The notes under the pieces are model-generated. The model saw only the letters and a program-made list of their open reading frames with translations. It was not told the origin of the DNA and did no database searches. Below, one piece after another: positions 45,995 through 54,104 of a DNA stretch of 64,000 bases. Origin of the DNA: DASZRZ01 sp963732925 (GTDB lineage Bacteria > Acidobacteriota > Terriglobia > Terriglobales > Acidobacteriaceae); NCBI GenBank assembly GCA_963732925.1, contig CAVTBJ010000012.1, forward strand, positions 434,001-498,000, written 5' to 3'. The translations under genes were made by a program, and so were the position numbers. Each line of letters opens with the position of its first letter. The first letter of the stretch is position 1.

Positions 45995-47674
45995 ATGATC
46001 ACGGTCCCAAGGCCGGAGGCTGGAAGCAGCCCTTTGTGCGAACGGCCGGCATGGAAGGCGCTGCAGCAGCATTATGCCAAGATGCGGAACAGGCACCTCC
46101 GCCAACTCTTCGCAGAGGACCCCCGGCGCGCCGAGCGCTTTGCCCTGGAGGCGGTGGGTCTCTACTTTGACTACTCAAAAAACCGCGTCACCGATGAGAC
46201 GATGGGTCTGCTGCTCGAACTCGCGAATCAATCGGGCCTGCGCGAGCGGATCGACGCCATGTTTCGTGGCGAAAAAATCAATATCACCGAAAAGCGCGCC
46301 GTTCTGCATATTGCATTGCGAGCCATGAAGGGCGACTCGATCATGGTGGATGGCATGAACGTTGTGCCCGAGGTCCACGCTGTACTCGACCAGATGACCG
46401 TATTTGCGAATCATGTCCGCAGCGGCCAGTGGAAAGGGCACACCGGCAAGCGCATACGCAATGTGATTAATATTGGCATCGGCGGCTCCGATCTTGGGCC
46501 CGTCATGGCCTATGAGGCGCTAAAGTATTACAGCCAGCGCGACCTGACGTTCCGCTTTGTCTCCAACGTGGACGGCACCGACTTTGCCGAGGCCACGCGC
46601 GACCTGAACCCAGACGAGACGCTCTTCATTGTTTCTTCCAAGACCTTTACCACGCTGGAAACGATGGCCAACGCACAGACGGCCCGCAAATGGGCAATTG
46701 AGGCTTTGGGGGACGAGAAGGCGATCGCGCGCCACTTCGTTGCGGTCTCGACCAACACGGCCGAGGTCACAAAGTTCGGCATCGACCCTGCCAACATGTT
46801 CGGGTTCTGGGACTGGGTCGGCGGACGCTACTCAATGGATTCGGCGATTGGTCTGTCGACAATGATCGCCATTGGACCGGATCAGTTCCGCTCGATGCTG
46901 GTCGGCTTTCACGCAATGGATGAGCACTTCCGCACCGCGCCCTTCGACCGTAATCTGCCAGTCCTGATGGGACTGCTCGCCATCTGGTACAACAACTTCT
47001 TCGAGTGGCAAACCGTCGCCGTCCTGCCCTACGAGCAATATCTCAAGCGCTTCCCCGCCTACTTGCAGCAGTTGACCATGGAGAGTAACGGAAAGCACGT
47101 GACGCTGGACGGCACGCACGTGGAATACCAGACGGGCCCGATCTTCTGGGGCGAGTCGGGGACCAACGGTCAGCACTCTTTTTATCAGCTTATTCATCAG
47201 GGGACGAAGATCATTCCATGCGATTTCATCGGCTTCTGCCAGGCGCTGAACCCGCTAGGCGACCATCACGACCTGTTGATGTCCAATGTGTTTGCACAAG
47301 CGGAGGCGCTCGCGTTCGGCAAGACTTCGGAGGAAGTCCTGGCGGAGGGAACGCCCAACTGGCTGGTTCCCCACCGCACCTTTGAAGGCAATCGCCCGTC
47401 AAACGTAATTCTGGCGCTACGGCTGACTCCGGAGACTCTGGGCAAACTCGTGGCGCTCTACGAGCACAGCGTGTTTACCCAGGGAGCGATCTGGCAAATC
47501 GACTCATTTGATCAGTGGGGCGTCGAACTGGGGAAGGTCCTGGCCAAGCGGATCATCCCGGAACTTGAGGCAGCCGAGGAACCATCGCTGAAGCACGATA
47601 GCTCCACGAGCACCCTTATTCGGCGCTACCGCAATCTCAAGCATGCAGCGGCCCCGGAAAGGGCAAATGACTGA
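45995..47674 (+). CDS. pgi: Glucose-6-phosphate isomerase
   Basis: Interconverts glucose-6-P and fructose-6-P. 559 residues from ATG 45995, preceded by GGGGAGGAA; the upstream open extension to 45812 has no homology. Motifs: LHIALRAMKGDS, NVINIGIGGSDLGPVMAYEAL, FIVSSKTFTTLETMANA, DWVGGRYSMDSAIG, GESGTNGQHSFYQLIHQGT and the C-terminal SFDQWGVELGKVLA. With transaldolase and phosphoketolase it completes interconversion of hexose phosphates feeding acetyl phosphate formation. Confidence 0.95.
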   Translation: MITVPRPEAGSSPLCERPAWKALQQHYAKMRNRHLRQLFAEDPRRAERFALEAVGLYFDYSKNRVTDETMGLLLELANQSGLRERIDAMFRGEKINITEKRAVLHIALRAMKGDSIMVDGMNVVPEVHAVLDQMTVFANHVRSGQWKGHTGKRIRNVINIGIGGSDLGPVMAYEALKYYSQRDLTFRFVSNVDGTDFAEATRDLNPDETLFIVSSKTFTTLETMANAQTARKWAIEALGDEKAIARHFVAVSTNTAEVTKFGIDPANMFGFWDWVGGRYSMDSAIGLSTMIAIGPDQFRSMLVGFHAMDEHFRTAPFDRNLPVLMGLLAIWYNNFFEWQTVAVLPYEQYLKRFPAYLQQLTMESNGKHVTLDGTHVEYQTGPIFWGESGTNGQHSFYQLIHQGTKIIPCDFIGFCQALNPLGDHHDLLMSNVFAQAEALAFGKTSEEVLAEGTPNWLVPHRTFEGNRPSNVILALRLTPETLGKLVALYEHSVFTQGAIWQIDSFDQWGVELGKVLAKRIIPELEAAEEPSLKHDSSTSTLIRRYRNLKHAAAPERAND

Positions 47675-48337
47675 GTTGACTGGAAGAAGGTTGCTGGGCT
47701 GTCTTCCTGTTACTTTGTGATCGATACAAGGCCATAGAGCCGGGTGCGGCATTGGCCAGCACGGTACGCGTCCTAGAGGGCTGACGGTACAGGATGTTCA
47801 GACCAATCCCGGTGTTCGGACGAAAGAAAATCATCCCCGCTCAAACGGAATTTACGGAGCCTGTTGGACACCTTTGCCGAATGTTCATGAGATCCTGTGA
47901 TACATAATTTGGCGATCAAATCTAACCGGCAACTCTTATCGCCGATGGAAACATGGCCACAATGAGATTGGCCGCATGAAAAGCCGGTTTTGCCTCATCC
48001 ACTTCAAGCTTTCCGGCGAGGCTGGGCATAGACCTGTGCCGGGAGATCGTCCAACTTTCGCGGCGGGATTCCCAACGATATAACTCTTGGGGAGAAATTC
48101 CGTGAGCGCGGCATGGTCCTGACCTTCGTCCAGTTCCAAGAATCGGCAGCGGACCGATGTCCACGATAATGTACCTGGATGCAGGCTCAGCTACCCTTTT
48201 TAATCAGCTCAAATCCGCAAAACCATACTGTAGGTGCATCTTATCGTAAGAGCCGCGGCATCCAAACTAATGTTTGTGGTATGCCTTTTGGTGTTTTCGA
48301 CTCAATCCGATGTTTCTGCGGGGACAGGACTTTTGCC
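47675..48337. other. Intergenic stretch without a recognised gene
   Basis: 663 bases between pgi and the small secreted protein. Short open frames on the minus strand (47922-48164) show no family. No hairpin or repeat seen by eye. Confidence 0.4.
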
Positions 48338-48742
48338 ATGAAAACTGTATTATTTGTTGGTTTGCTGCTCGCCGTTTGGCCGTTTTCGTCCGGCGGCAAG
48401 ACTTATCACATGACGGCCGATAAAAGCGTTCCTGCTGCGAACGGCACAGTGCGAGCCAAAGTGGACAAGAACAACGGAAATACGCAGTTGGAAATAAAAG
48501 TGAAGAACCTCGCGAGGCCAACAAGCTTAACCCCGTCCGGAAACGTCTATGTGGTTTGGGTCCGGCCCCGGAACGGTGATGCCGAGAAGGAGGGAGTGAT
48601 TCGCGTCGGTAATAATCTGAACGGCGAATTAAAGGCTACAACTACCCTCAAGGACTTCGACATCTTCATCACCGCGGAGCAAAGCGAAAGCGTGAGCGCA
48701 CCCTCGGGCACAGAAGTTTTGCGAGCCAACGTAAGTATCTAA
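48338..48742 (+). CDS. Small secreted protein of unknown function
   Basis: 134 residues from ATG 48338. Signal peptide MKTVLFVGLLLAVWPFSSG. The mature part (VPAANGTVRAKVDKNNGNTQL, EIKVKNLARPTSL, NVYVVWVRPRNGDAEKEGVI) is strongly beta and resembles small acidobacterial secreted proteins with a single beta-sandwich. No catalytic motif. Its stop falls where the transposase fragment ends, so an IS copy has probably inserted close behind it. Confidence 0.68.
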   Translation: MKTVLFVGLLLAVWPFSSGGKTYHMTADKSVPAANGTVRAKVDKNNGNTQLEIKVKNLARPTSLTPSGNVYVVWVRPRNGDAEKEGVIRVGNNLNGELKATTTLKDFDIFITAEQSESVSAPSGTEVLRANVSI

Positions 48743-49065
48743 ACCATTGCAACGCCTCTTTGCCCAGCGACAGGTCGCCACCAGCTTGCGCAGCCGGCTG
48801 TTCTCATCCCGCAACTGCTCGGCCTCCTGCGCTTGACTGGCGTCCATCCCGCCGTAGTTCGCCTTCCATGCGTACAGCGTGTGTTTACTGACGCCCACCT
48901 CTCCTACCACGTCCTCCGTCTTCCGCCCCGCCTTCATCTGCTTCAGCGCCGCGATCATCTCCGCTTCCGTGTGCCTGCTTCGAGACATGCTCCGTCCCCC
49001 GCTTCTTCTCCTCCACGAAGTCTGAAATCATACTCAGTTGTGCGGGGGAGCTAGGGATCAGGTCA
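48740..49065 (-). mobile_element. IS3-family transposase OrfA fragment
   Basis: From ATG 48988 the minus strand reads MSRSRHTEAEMIAALKQMKAG, VVGEVGVSKHTLYAWKANYGG and EAEQLRDENSRLRKLVA, the helix-turn-helix and leucine-zipper part of an IS3-group OrfA. A frame change near 48775 leads to SLGKEALQW, and then the similarity stops. No OrfB catalytic domain (DDE) follows. A candidate left end, TGACCTGATCCCTAG, begins at about 49065. Right end not found. An inactive remnant. Confidence 0.75.
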
Positions 49066-49151
49066 ACCGGGCAAGTCGTCAAACCATGAGCGGGTCGTCG
49101 GGTTGTCATGAGCAGGCCTGTTTCTCATTTCTGACAATTTCTACTTGTACT

Positions 49152-49165
49152 GATACGAACGTATC
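49152..49165. promoter_or_regulatory. Inverted repeat GATACG-AA-CGTATC
   Basis: A perfect six-base inverted repeat 78 bases upstream of the gene at 49243, followed two bases later by another CGATAC half-site. It looks like an operator for a dimeric repressor. No regulator is assigned. Confidence 0.4.
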
Positions 49166-49242
49166 GCCCGATACTAATGTCCAATAGACTCCGCATTTGT
49201 TGCGTGGCTTAATTGCTTATGCAGTGGACGGGAGAATCAGAT

Positions 49243-49506
49243 ATGAAACAACAAACTGAGCTTACTGTTGTGCCAAGGAAGCTTCTTGCGAGATCTGTTG
49301 TGGAAAAAATGCAGGACAGTCACGATGACATCGCCCGCCGAGTCTTCGACTTGTTCGCACCTCCCGCGGATGAAGACGCGGTTGCGACTGGGCATTGGTT
49401 TATGGTCGACTCCGGACTTCCCCAGCCAGGTTCCCCTGAAGATCTCAGCTTACCCGTGGAAATTGAATGGGTGACATTCTTGAGCGCCCAAAACGCGAAT
49501 AACTAG
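49243..49506 (+). CDS. Small protein of unknown function
   Basis: 87 residues from ATG 49243 behind GGGAGA. Sequence: helix-like KLLARSVVEKMQDSHDDIARRVF, then an acidic DLFAPPADEDAVATGHWF and a C-terminal EIEWVTFLSAQ. I recognise no family. It lies 14 bases before the cysteine-containing protein and is probably co-transcribed with it. Confidence 0.55.
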   Translation: MKQQTELTVVPRKLLARSVVEKMQDSHDDIARRVFDLFAPPADEDAVATGHWFMVDSGLPQPGSPEDLSLPVEIEWVTFLSAQNANN

Positions 49507-49520
49507 AGTTCGGAGATTCA

Positions 49521-49808
49521 ATGCTCTCAAAATGTGCGAATCCAAATTGCCGGACTACATTCCGCTACCTCCACGAAGGCAGGTTGTATGTGAGTGGGCC
49601 CAAGAAATCGCTGGCTGGGGACAAGCCGAGATGCTTAAGCAGGTCTGGGCAGCTCGAATATGCCTGGCTGTGCCCCACTTGCTGTCTCTATTTGACGATT
49701 CAGATTGATGAAGAATTAGAGATGAAAGTGGTTCGGAAGCGTGAAGCGAAGAATAGCACCAAGCTCCGTGCACCAGTCAATGACGAGACCAACATGGGCA
49801 TCGCCTAA
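49521..49808 (+). CDS. Small zinc-ribbon-like protein, unknown function
   Basis: 95 residues. N-terminal KCANPNCRTTFRYLHEGRLY and, 40 residues on, WLCPTCCLYLTI give two cysteine pairs suited to zinc binding. The lysine/arginine-rich tail (KVVRKREAKNSTKLR) could bind nucleic acid. Similar short CANPxC proteins are common in Acidobacteriota as far as I know; no function is assigned. Confidence 0.65.
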   Translation: MLSKCANPNCRTTFRYLHEGRLYVSGPKKSLAGDKPRCLSRSGQLEYAWLCPTCCLYLTIQIDEELEMKVVRKREAKNSTKLRAPVNDETNMGIA

Positions 49809-49926
49809 AAAGGCATTCGAGCAGTAGGTATCTGGCTATTCGGAATGTGAGCGGGCAGTTCGTAGTTGGAGAGAATGCTCCCGCGCGCATAATTGGACTC
49901 CTCCCATTTCTCTCGAAGGTCTTCTC

Positions 49927-51687
49927 TCAAAGATCCAGAGTGACACTCGCGTTTGGCTGGGAACAGCATACGAGCACGTTCCCGGGAGCGGGCCTCTCCA
50001 GCGGTTCAGGGTTATAAATAATCGATCCGCCAATCAGACCCGTCATGCAGGTATGGCAGACTCCAGTCCGGCAAGACCATCTGACCGGAACGTCGCACGC
50101 TTCCGCCAGTTCAAGCAAGCTCGCGAATTTCGGATCCCATGCGGCGGTAATCCCGCTACGCGCGAATGAGACTGGGGGGCCAGATCCGGGCGCGCCCTTG
50201 TGGCAGGTGAGGAGTGTGATCACCCTGCGCCATACCAGGGGTAATAGCCTCGAGAGAACCGAAGATTTCCGTGTGCACATTCCCGGCGAGCACACCCCAG
50301 TTTCGCAGCCCATCGCGCATATTCTGCAAGAATGAAGAAGGGCCACACAGATAGAAGTCGCTATCCCGTGACACGCCAATTCTCTCCAGCAAAGCTGTGT
50401 CAATGTGTCCGGAAGCATCGAAGTCTGCCCCGACTTGGTCGATTGCAGCGGGCCTGCTGTACACGATGTATCCTCGTCCGCGAGAGAGCTGTTTCAGTAG
50501 TGAACGCGATTCTTCTGCAAATGGATGGTCGACGCGATTGCGCGCTCCATAGATCCACCAGATCTCTCGTTGCGATCTTTCGGCAGCGAGTGCGTGCAGC
50601 ATCGACATCACGGGCGTTGCGCCCACTCCAGCGCTCAGCAGAACCACAGGATTCTGGCCGGGACGCAGAGTAAAGCTTCCGCGCGGTGCGCTAACATCCA
50701 ATACATCGCCTTCTCGCGTGCGGTTGCACAGAAATGAACTTCCAATCCCGTTCAATTCGCTCTTGACGCTGATGCGGAGATGGTCGGCTACCGGCAGATC
50801 AGACAACGAATAGCTGCGAAGTACCGGCGGTTTGTCCGGGTCGACGAGCAACCGCAAAACCACAAATTGACCCGCCTGGAAGACAGGAAGAGGTTGCCCA
50901 TCCATCGGCACCAGAACGAAGGAAGTTACGCTTTCGCTTTCCTTATGAATATTCGCGACTCGCATCTGTCGAAAGCCGGGCCATGCTGGCGCTTGTTCCT
51001 CATCGGCGAGCCCCGGATTCCCCGCCGCTAGTTTTGGAGCTCAAATCTTGTTGGAGCATTGCCTGGAACGAACTCTGCCAACCCTTGCTAAGTGCAGGAA
51101 TCCGCAGCGCGCGTTGCAGTTGCTCGCTGGAATGTCCTGGCAAATACAGGAGGGCGTCAACCTCGGCCACGCTGATTCGCTCTGGACCGTCAGTAATTTT
51201 TACAATGTCATCGCCTGCACCAACTTCTCCCTCCTGCAACACGCGAAAGTAGAATCCTGGTCTGTGATGTGCCACGAGCAGCGCCGCCATCCGAGGTTCA
51301 TTCATGCGGATGCCAACGCGGTAGCACGTCACGCGCGGCTGCGTCACTTCAAATATCGCGCCACCAATGCGGTAGCGATCGCCAATGCAGACCTCGTTAT
51401 CAGGGAGTCCCTCAACCGTGAAGTTTTCCCCAAACTGGCCGAAAGTAAAATCGTTGCGGCCCAGAAAGCGCTCCCAGTAGTGATAGGAGTCCATCTGATA
51501 AACAAAAACGGCGCGCTGCTCCCCACCATGACCGGCGAGGTCGCCTTGCGCATCGCCATCGATATTGAGCTTGCGCACCATTCGTCGTCCCATCAACTGG
51601 AGATTTCCAGATGGCGGTACGGACAGTTTTGCCGTTCCACGTCACGTCGCGCGGAAGGCCGACATTTACTGAAAGCAATCGGGGCAT
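49927..51687 (-). CDS. MOSC / FNR-type reductase / 2Fe-2S ferredoxin fusion (three frameshifts)
   Basis: One protein of about 585 residues joining three modules. (1) MOSC domain: MPRLLSVNVGLPRDVTW, then after a shift near 51590 GQFGENFTVEGLPDNEVCIG and ITQPRVTCYRVGIRM-like sequence with the conserved Cys. (2) FAD/NAD reductase: after a linker shift near 51020, VLRSYSLSD, LSAGVGATPVMSML and FYLCGPSSFL. (3) Ferredoxin: after a shift near 50200, VRWSCRTGVCHTCMTGLI with the cluster cysteines. This order is known in MOSC-fused oxidoreductases that act on N-hydroxylated or sulphur compounds; the substrate is unknown here. The C-terminus is VTLDL. Confidence 0.85.
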
Positions 51688-51786
51688 GCGTACCTCGTCG
51701 AAGTCGAGCGTCTGGTTAAAGCGCTTTTAGTTTGGTGCATCGGAGCTGCCTCTGCGTTCCATCCCTCCCGCCGCGCCGCTAATCCC

Positions 51787-52089
51787 TCACGTGAAGAACC
51801 GACGAATCTTTGCACCAAGGCGGCGGTCTGATCTGCGATGCTGCGCAACGGCGAGCCGATTTGCCAGTCTTGCCGAGGCCGCGGTCGTGACCGCGCGCCA
51901 GTTTCGACTTGTGGATCGAGGCGGGCTATCCATCAACTCCGACTCGTCGAGCCAGTCCTGCGCCGCGAGTTTGGCCTCCTCGGGGCCGAACAGTTGAGTC
52001 ACAGCGCCGATGAACGCGGATAACTCACGCTCCGCAACGTCCATCTCGGCCGCATAATTCCAATAGCAAAACTGTTCCTGGGAGTTCAT
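51787..52089 (-). CDS. Small protein of unknown function
   Basis: 100 residues beginning MNSQEQFCYWNYAAEMDVAE, continuing RELSAFIGAVTQLFGPEEAK and AAQDWLDESELMD. The first 55 residues look like a real helical protein. The basic tail (NRLAVAQHRRSDRRLG) is less certain and could be out of frame. Precedes the MOSC fusion gene on the same strand by 99 bases. No family recognised. Confidence 0.55.
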   Translation of the reverse strand: MNSQEQFCYWNYAAEMDVAERELSAFIGAVTQLFGPEEAKLAAQDWLDESELMDSPPRSTSRNWRAVTTAASARLANRLAVAQHRRSDRRLGAKIRRFFT

Positions 52090-52537
52090 CGTTAGTCAGG
52101 CCCCAGCTGCTCCTCGTGTTAATCTTTGTCCTCGACAACTATGCCGCAGACTGCAAATGGCGGTATGGTTGTCGAATCCCGCGCGCCGCGAGATTATGTG
52201 TTCATCCTCTCGACCCATTGAGCGCGCCATATGGGAGCCGGGAACGCATCCGCAAAGTACTGTGTTTCCTGCGCAACCTTGTCGTCCCGGTCCTCGTGAT
52301 AAATGCAGTGCGCCGTTTCAAAATCGTTGGCACATACCCGATTGATTCGTATGGGCTGAATACATACAAACAGAGGCCGCACGACGAGACAATTGGACAA
52401 TGGTATTGGCGATACGTTGGTATTAGCTCTTGGAGTCCTGGCCCAATCGTCGCTGGTGCTATCACACAACATTGGCTCGATCGCGAAACGGCTCGCGCTA
52501 CGTCTGTTATCGATCTTCAGAGTGGCCGTGTTTGTCC
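52090..52537. other. Intergenic stretch without a recognised gene
   Basis: 448 bases between the small protein and the flavin reductase. Open frames on both strands (for example 52116-52601 plus) overlap the reductase's 3' end and show no conserved protein. Confidence 0.4.
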
Positions 52538-53914
52538 CTACCACGCGAACGGTTCCAGTTTGGCGAGGATGACCGGCAGGTATTCCGCGACCGTCGGATG
52601 AATGTGCATGGCGCGCTGAATGACCGTGTACGGCGCCTTCGCGTACATTGCGTCCAGCAGAACGTGAATTACTTCGTCGCCGCCGACTCCAAGAATCGCA
52701 GCACCCAGAATCTGTTTCGTTTCTGCATCCACGCAGATTTTGATAAAACCGAGGGTCTCGCCTTTTTCGTAGGCCCGGCTCACTTGACTCATCGGATATT
52801 TCGCAGCCAAGGCGCGACGTCCGGATTTCCGTATCTCTGCGTCTGTCATGCCGCATCGCCCTAACGGCGGATCGATATACAGTGCATAGGCTTGGATCCG
52901 GTCGGAAACCCGGCGATGGTCAGCGTTAAAGAGATTGTCTGCAACTATCTCGTAGTCGTTATAGGAAGTATGGGTAAAGGCGCCATGGCCGTTGCAGTCT
53001 CCCAGCGCCCAGATGCCGGGCACGTTGGTTTGCAGTTGATCATCAACCATGATGTAGCCGCGGTCGTCGGTGGCAATTCCAGCCCGGTCCAGTCCCAAGT
53101 CGTTCGTGTTGGGAGTGCGTCCCACGGCCAGAAGAACGTGAGTGCCTGCTACTTCTCGCGGACCTTCTTCGCATGTGAGGCGGACGGCGACACCACCATC
53201 GCGTTTCGCCAGCGAGATGCATTTAGCATTCAGCCGGATGTGTATGCCCTCAGCCTCCAGGATTTCGTGCACAGCCTGGGAGACGTCTCCGTCCTCCCGT
53301 CCAAGCAGCCGTGGTCCCATTTCAATAATTGTGACTTCGCTCCCGAAGCGTCGATAGATCTGAGCGAATTCCAGCCCCACATAACTTCCGCCGACGATGA
53401 TGAAATGCTCGGGCAAAAAGTCGATGTCCATGATCGATGAGTTGGTAAGAAATGGGATGTCGTGAATCCCCGGCATTTCTGGAACCCGAGCGCGCCCGCC
53501 CACGTTGATATAGATCTTGTCCGCTTGCAGAACTTCATCGTTAACGATGACAGTATTCGACGACTGAAAGCGGGCATGGCCCTGTATCACCGTACAATTT
53601 GTCGTTCCCCGGAGCCACTCCTCCACTCCCTTGCTTGACCTAGCGGAGGCTGCATCCTTGCGGGCTTTGATTCGCGTCATATCGACGCCCATATCGCCAA
53701 TGGAGAAACCATATTCCGCACCTCGGCGGGCAACATGGATCGCATAGGCGCTCGCCACAAGCGTCTTCGTCGGAATGCATCCTGTATTCACGCATGTGCC
53801 GCCGAATTTATTGCGTTCGATAATAGCGACGGTTTTGCCAGCAGCCGCGAACCGAGCCGCGAGGGACGGGCCCGCCTGACCCGTCCCGATAATGATTGCG
53901 TCGAAGTGCTTCAT
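52538..53914 (-). CDS. FAD-dependent pyridine nucleotide-disulfide oxidoreductase
   Basis: 458 residues of the dihydrolipoamide dehydrogenase/mercuric reductase class. FAD motif IIIGTGQAGPSLAARFA, redox disulfide GGTCVNTGCIPTKTLVASA, NAD motif FIIVGGSYVGLEFAQIYRRFG, second FAD site GIWALGDCNGHGAFTHTSYND and dimer/base region MHIHPTVAEYLPVIL, with the His usually acting as acid. It lacks the heavy-metal N-terminal domain of MerA. No partner complex gene nearby, so substrate is unknown. Confidence 0.92.
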   Translation of the reverse strand: MKHFDAIIIGTGQAGPSLAARFAAAGKTVAIIERNKFGGTCVNTGCIPTKTLVASAYAIHVARRGAEYGFSIGDMGVDMTRIKARKDAASARSSKGVEEWLRGTTNCTVIQGHARFQSSNTVIVNDEVLQADKIYINVGGRARVPEMPGIHDIPFLTNSSIMDIDFLPEHFIIVGGSYVGLEFAQIYRRFGSEVTIIEMGPRLLGREDGDVSQAVHEILEAEGIHIRLNAKCISLAKRDGGVAVRLTCEEGPREVAGTHVLLAVGRTPNTNDLGLDRAGIATDDRGYIMVDDQLQTNVPGIWALGDCNGHGAFTHTSYNDYEIVADNLFNADHRRVSDRIQAYALYIDPPLGRCGMTDAEIRKSGRRALAAKYPMSQVSRAYEKGETLGFIKICVDAETKQILGAAILGVGGDEVIHVLLDAMYAKAPYTVIQRAMHIHPTVAEYLPVILAKLEPFAW

Positions 53915-54104
53915 TGCGTAGTCAGTCAGCCCCCTTCCATGTGGAGATCACCCTTCATTAGGCCAGAAGCATGACGACGAATCTATTGGACGAACGTGCC
54001 GGTCAATACCAAAGTGTCGGTTGGACATTTGGGCGCAGCGTAGTGCATCATCTGTTTGACGGCATTTGATTGGGGCGCCGTTCGATATCCTGCGGGGGAT
54101 ATGC

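Noticed and set aside
49152..49165. Inverted repeat as an IS terminal repeat
   Set aside because: It lies about 90 bases outside the inferred IS3 left end and has no matching partner near 48740.
52116..52601. 161-codon plus-strand frame between the small protein and the flavin reductase
   Set aside because: Overlaps the reductase's 3' end and has no conserved pattern; probably chance.
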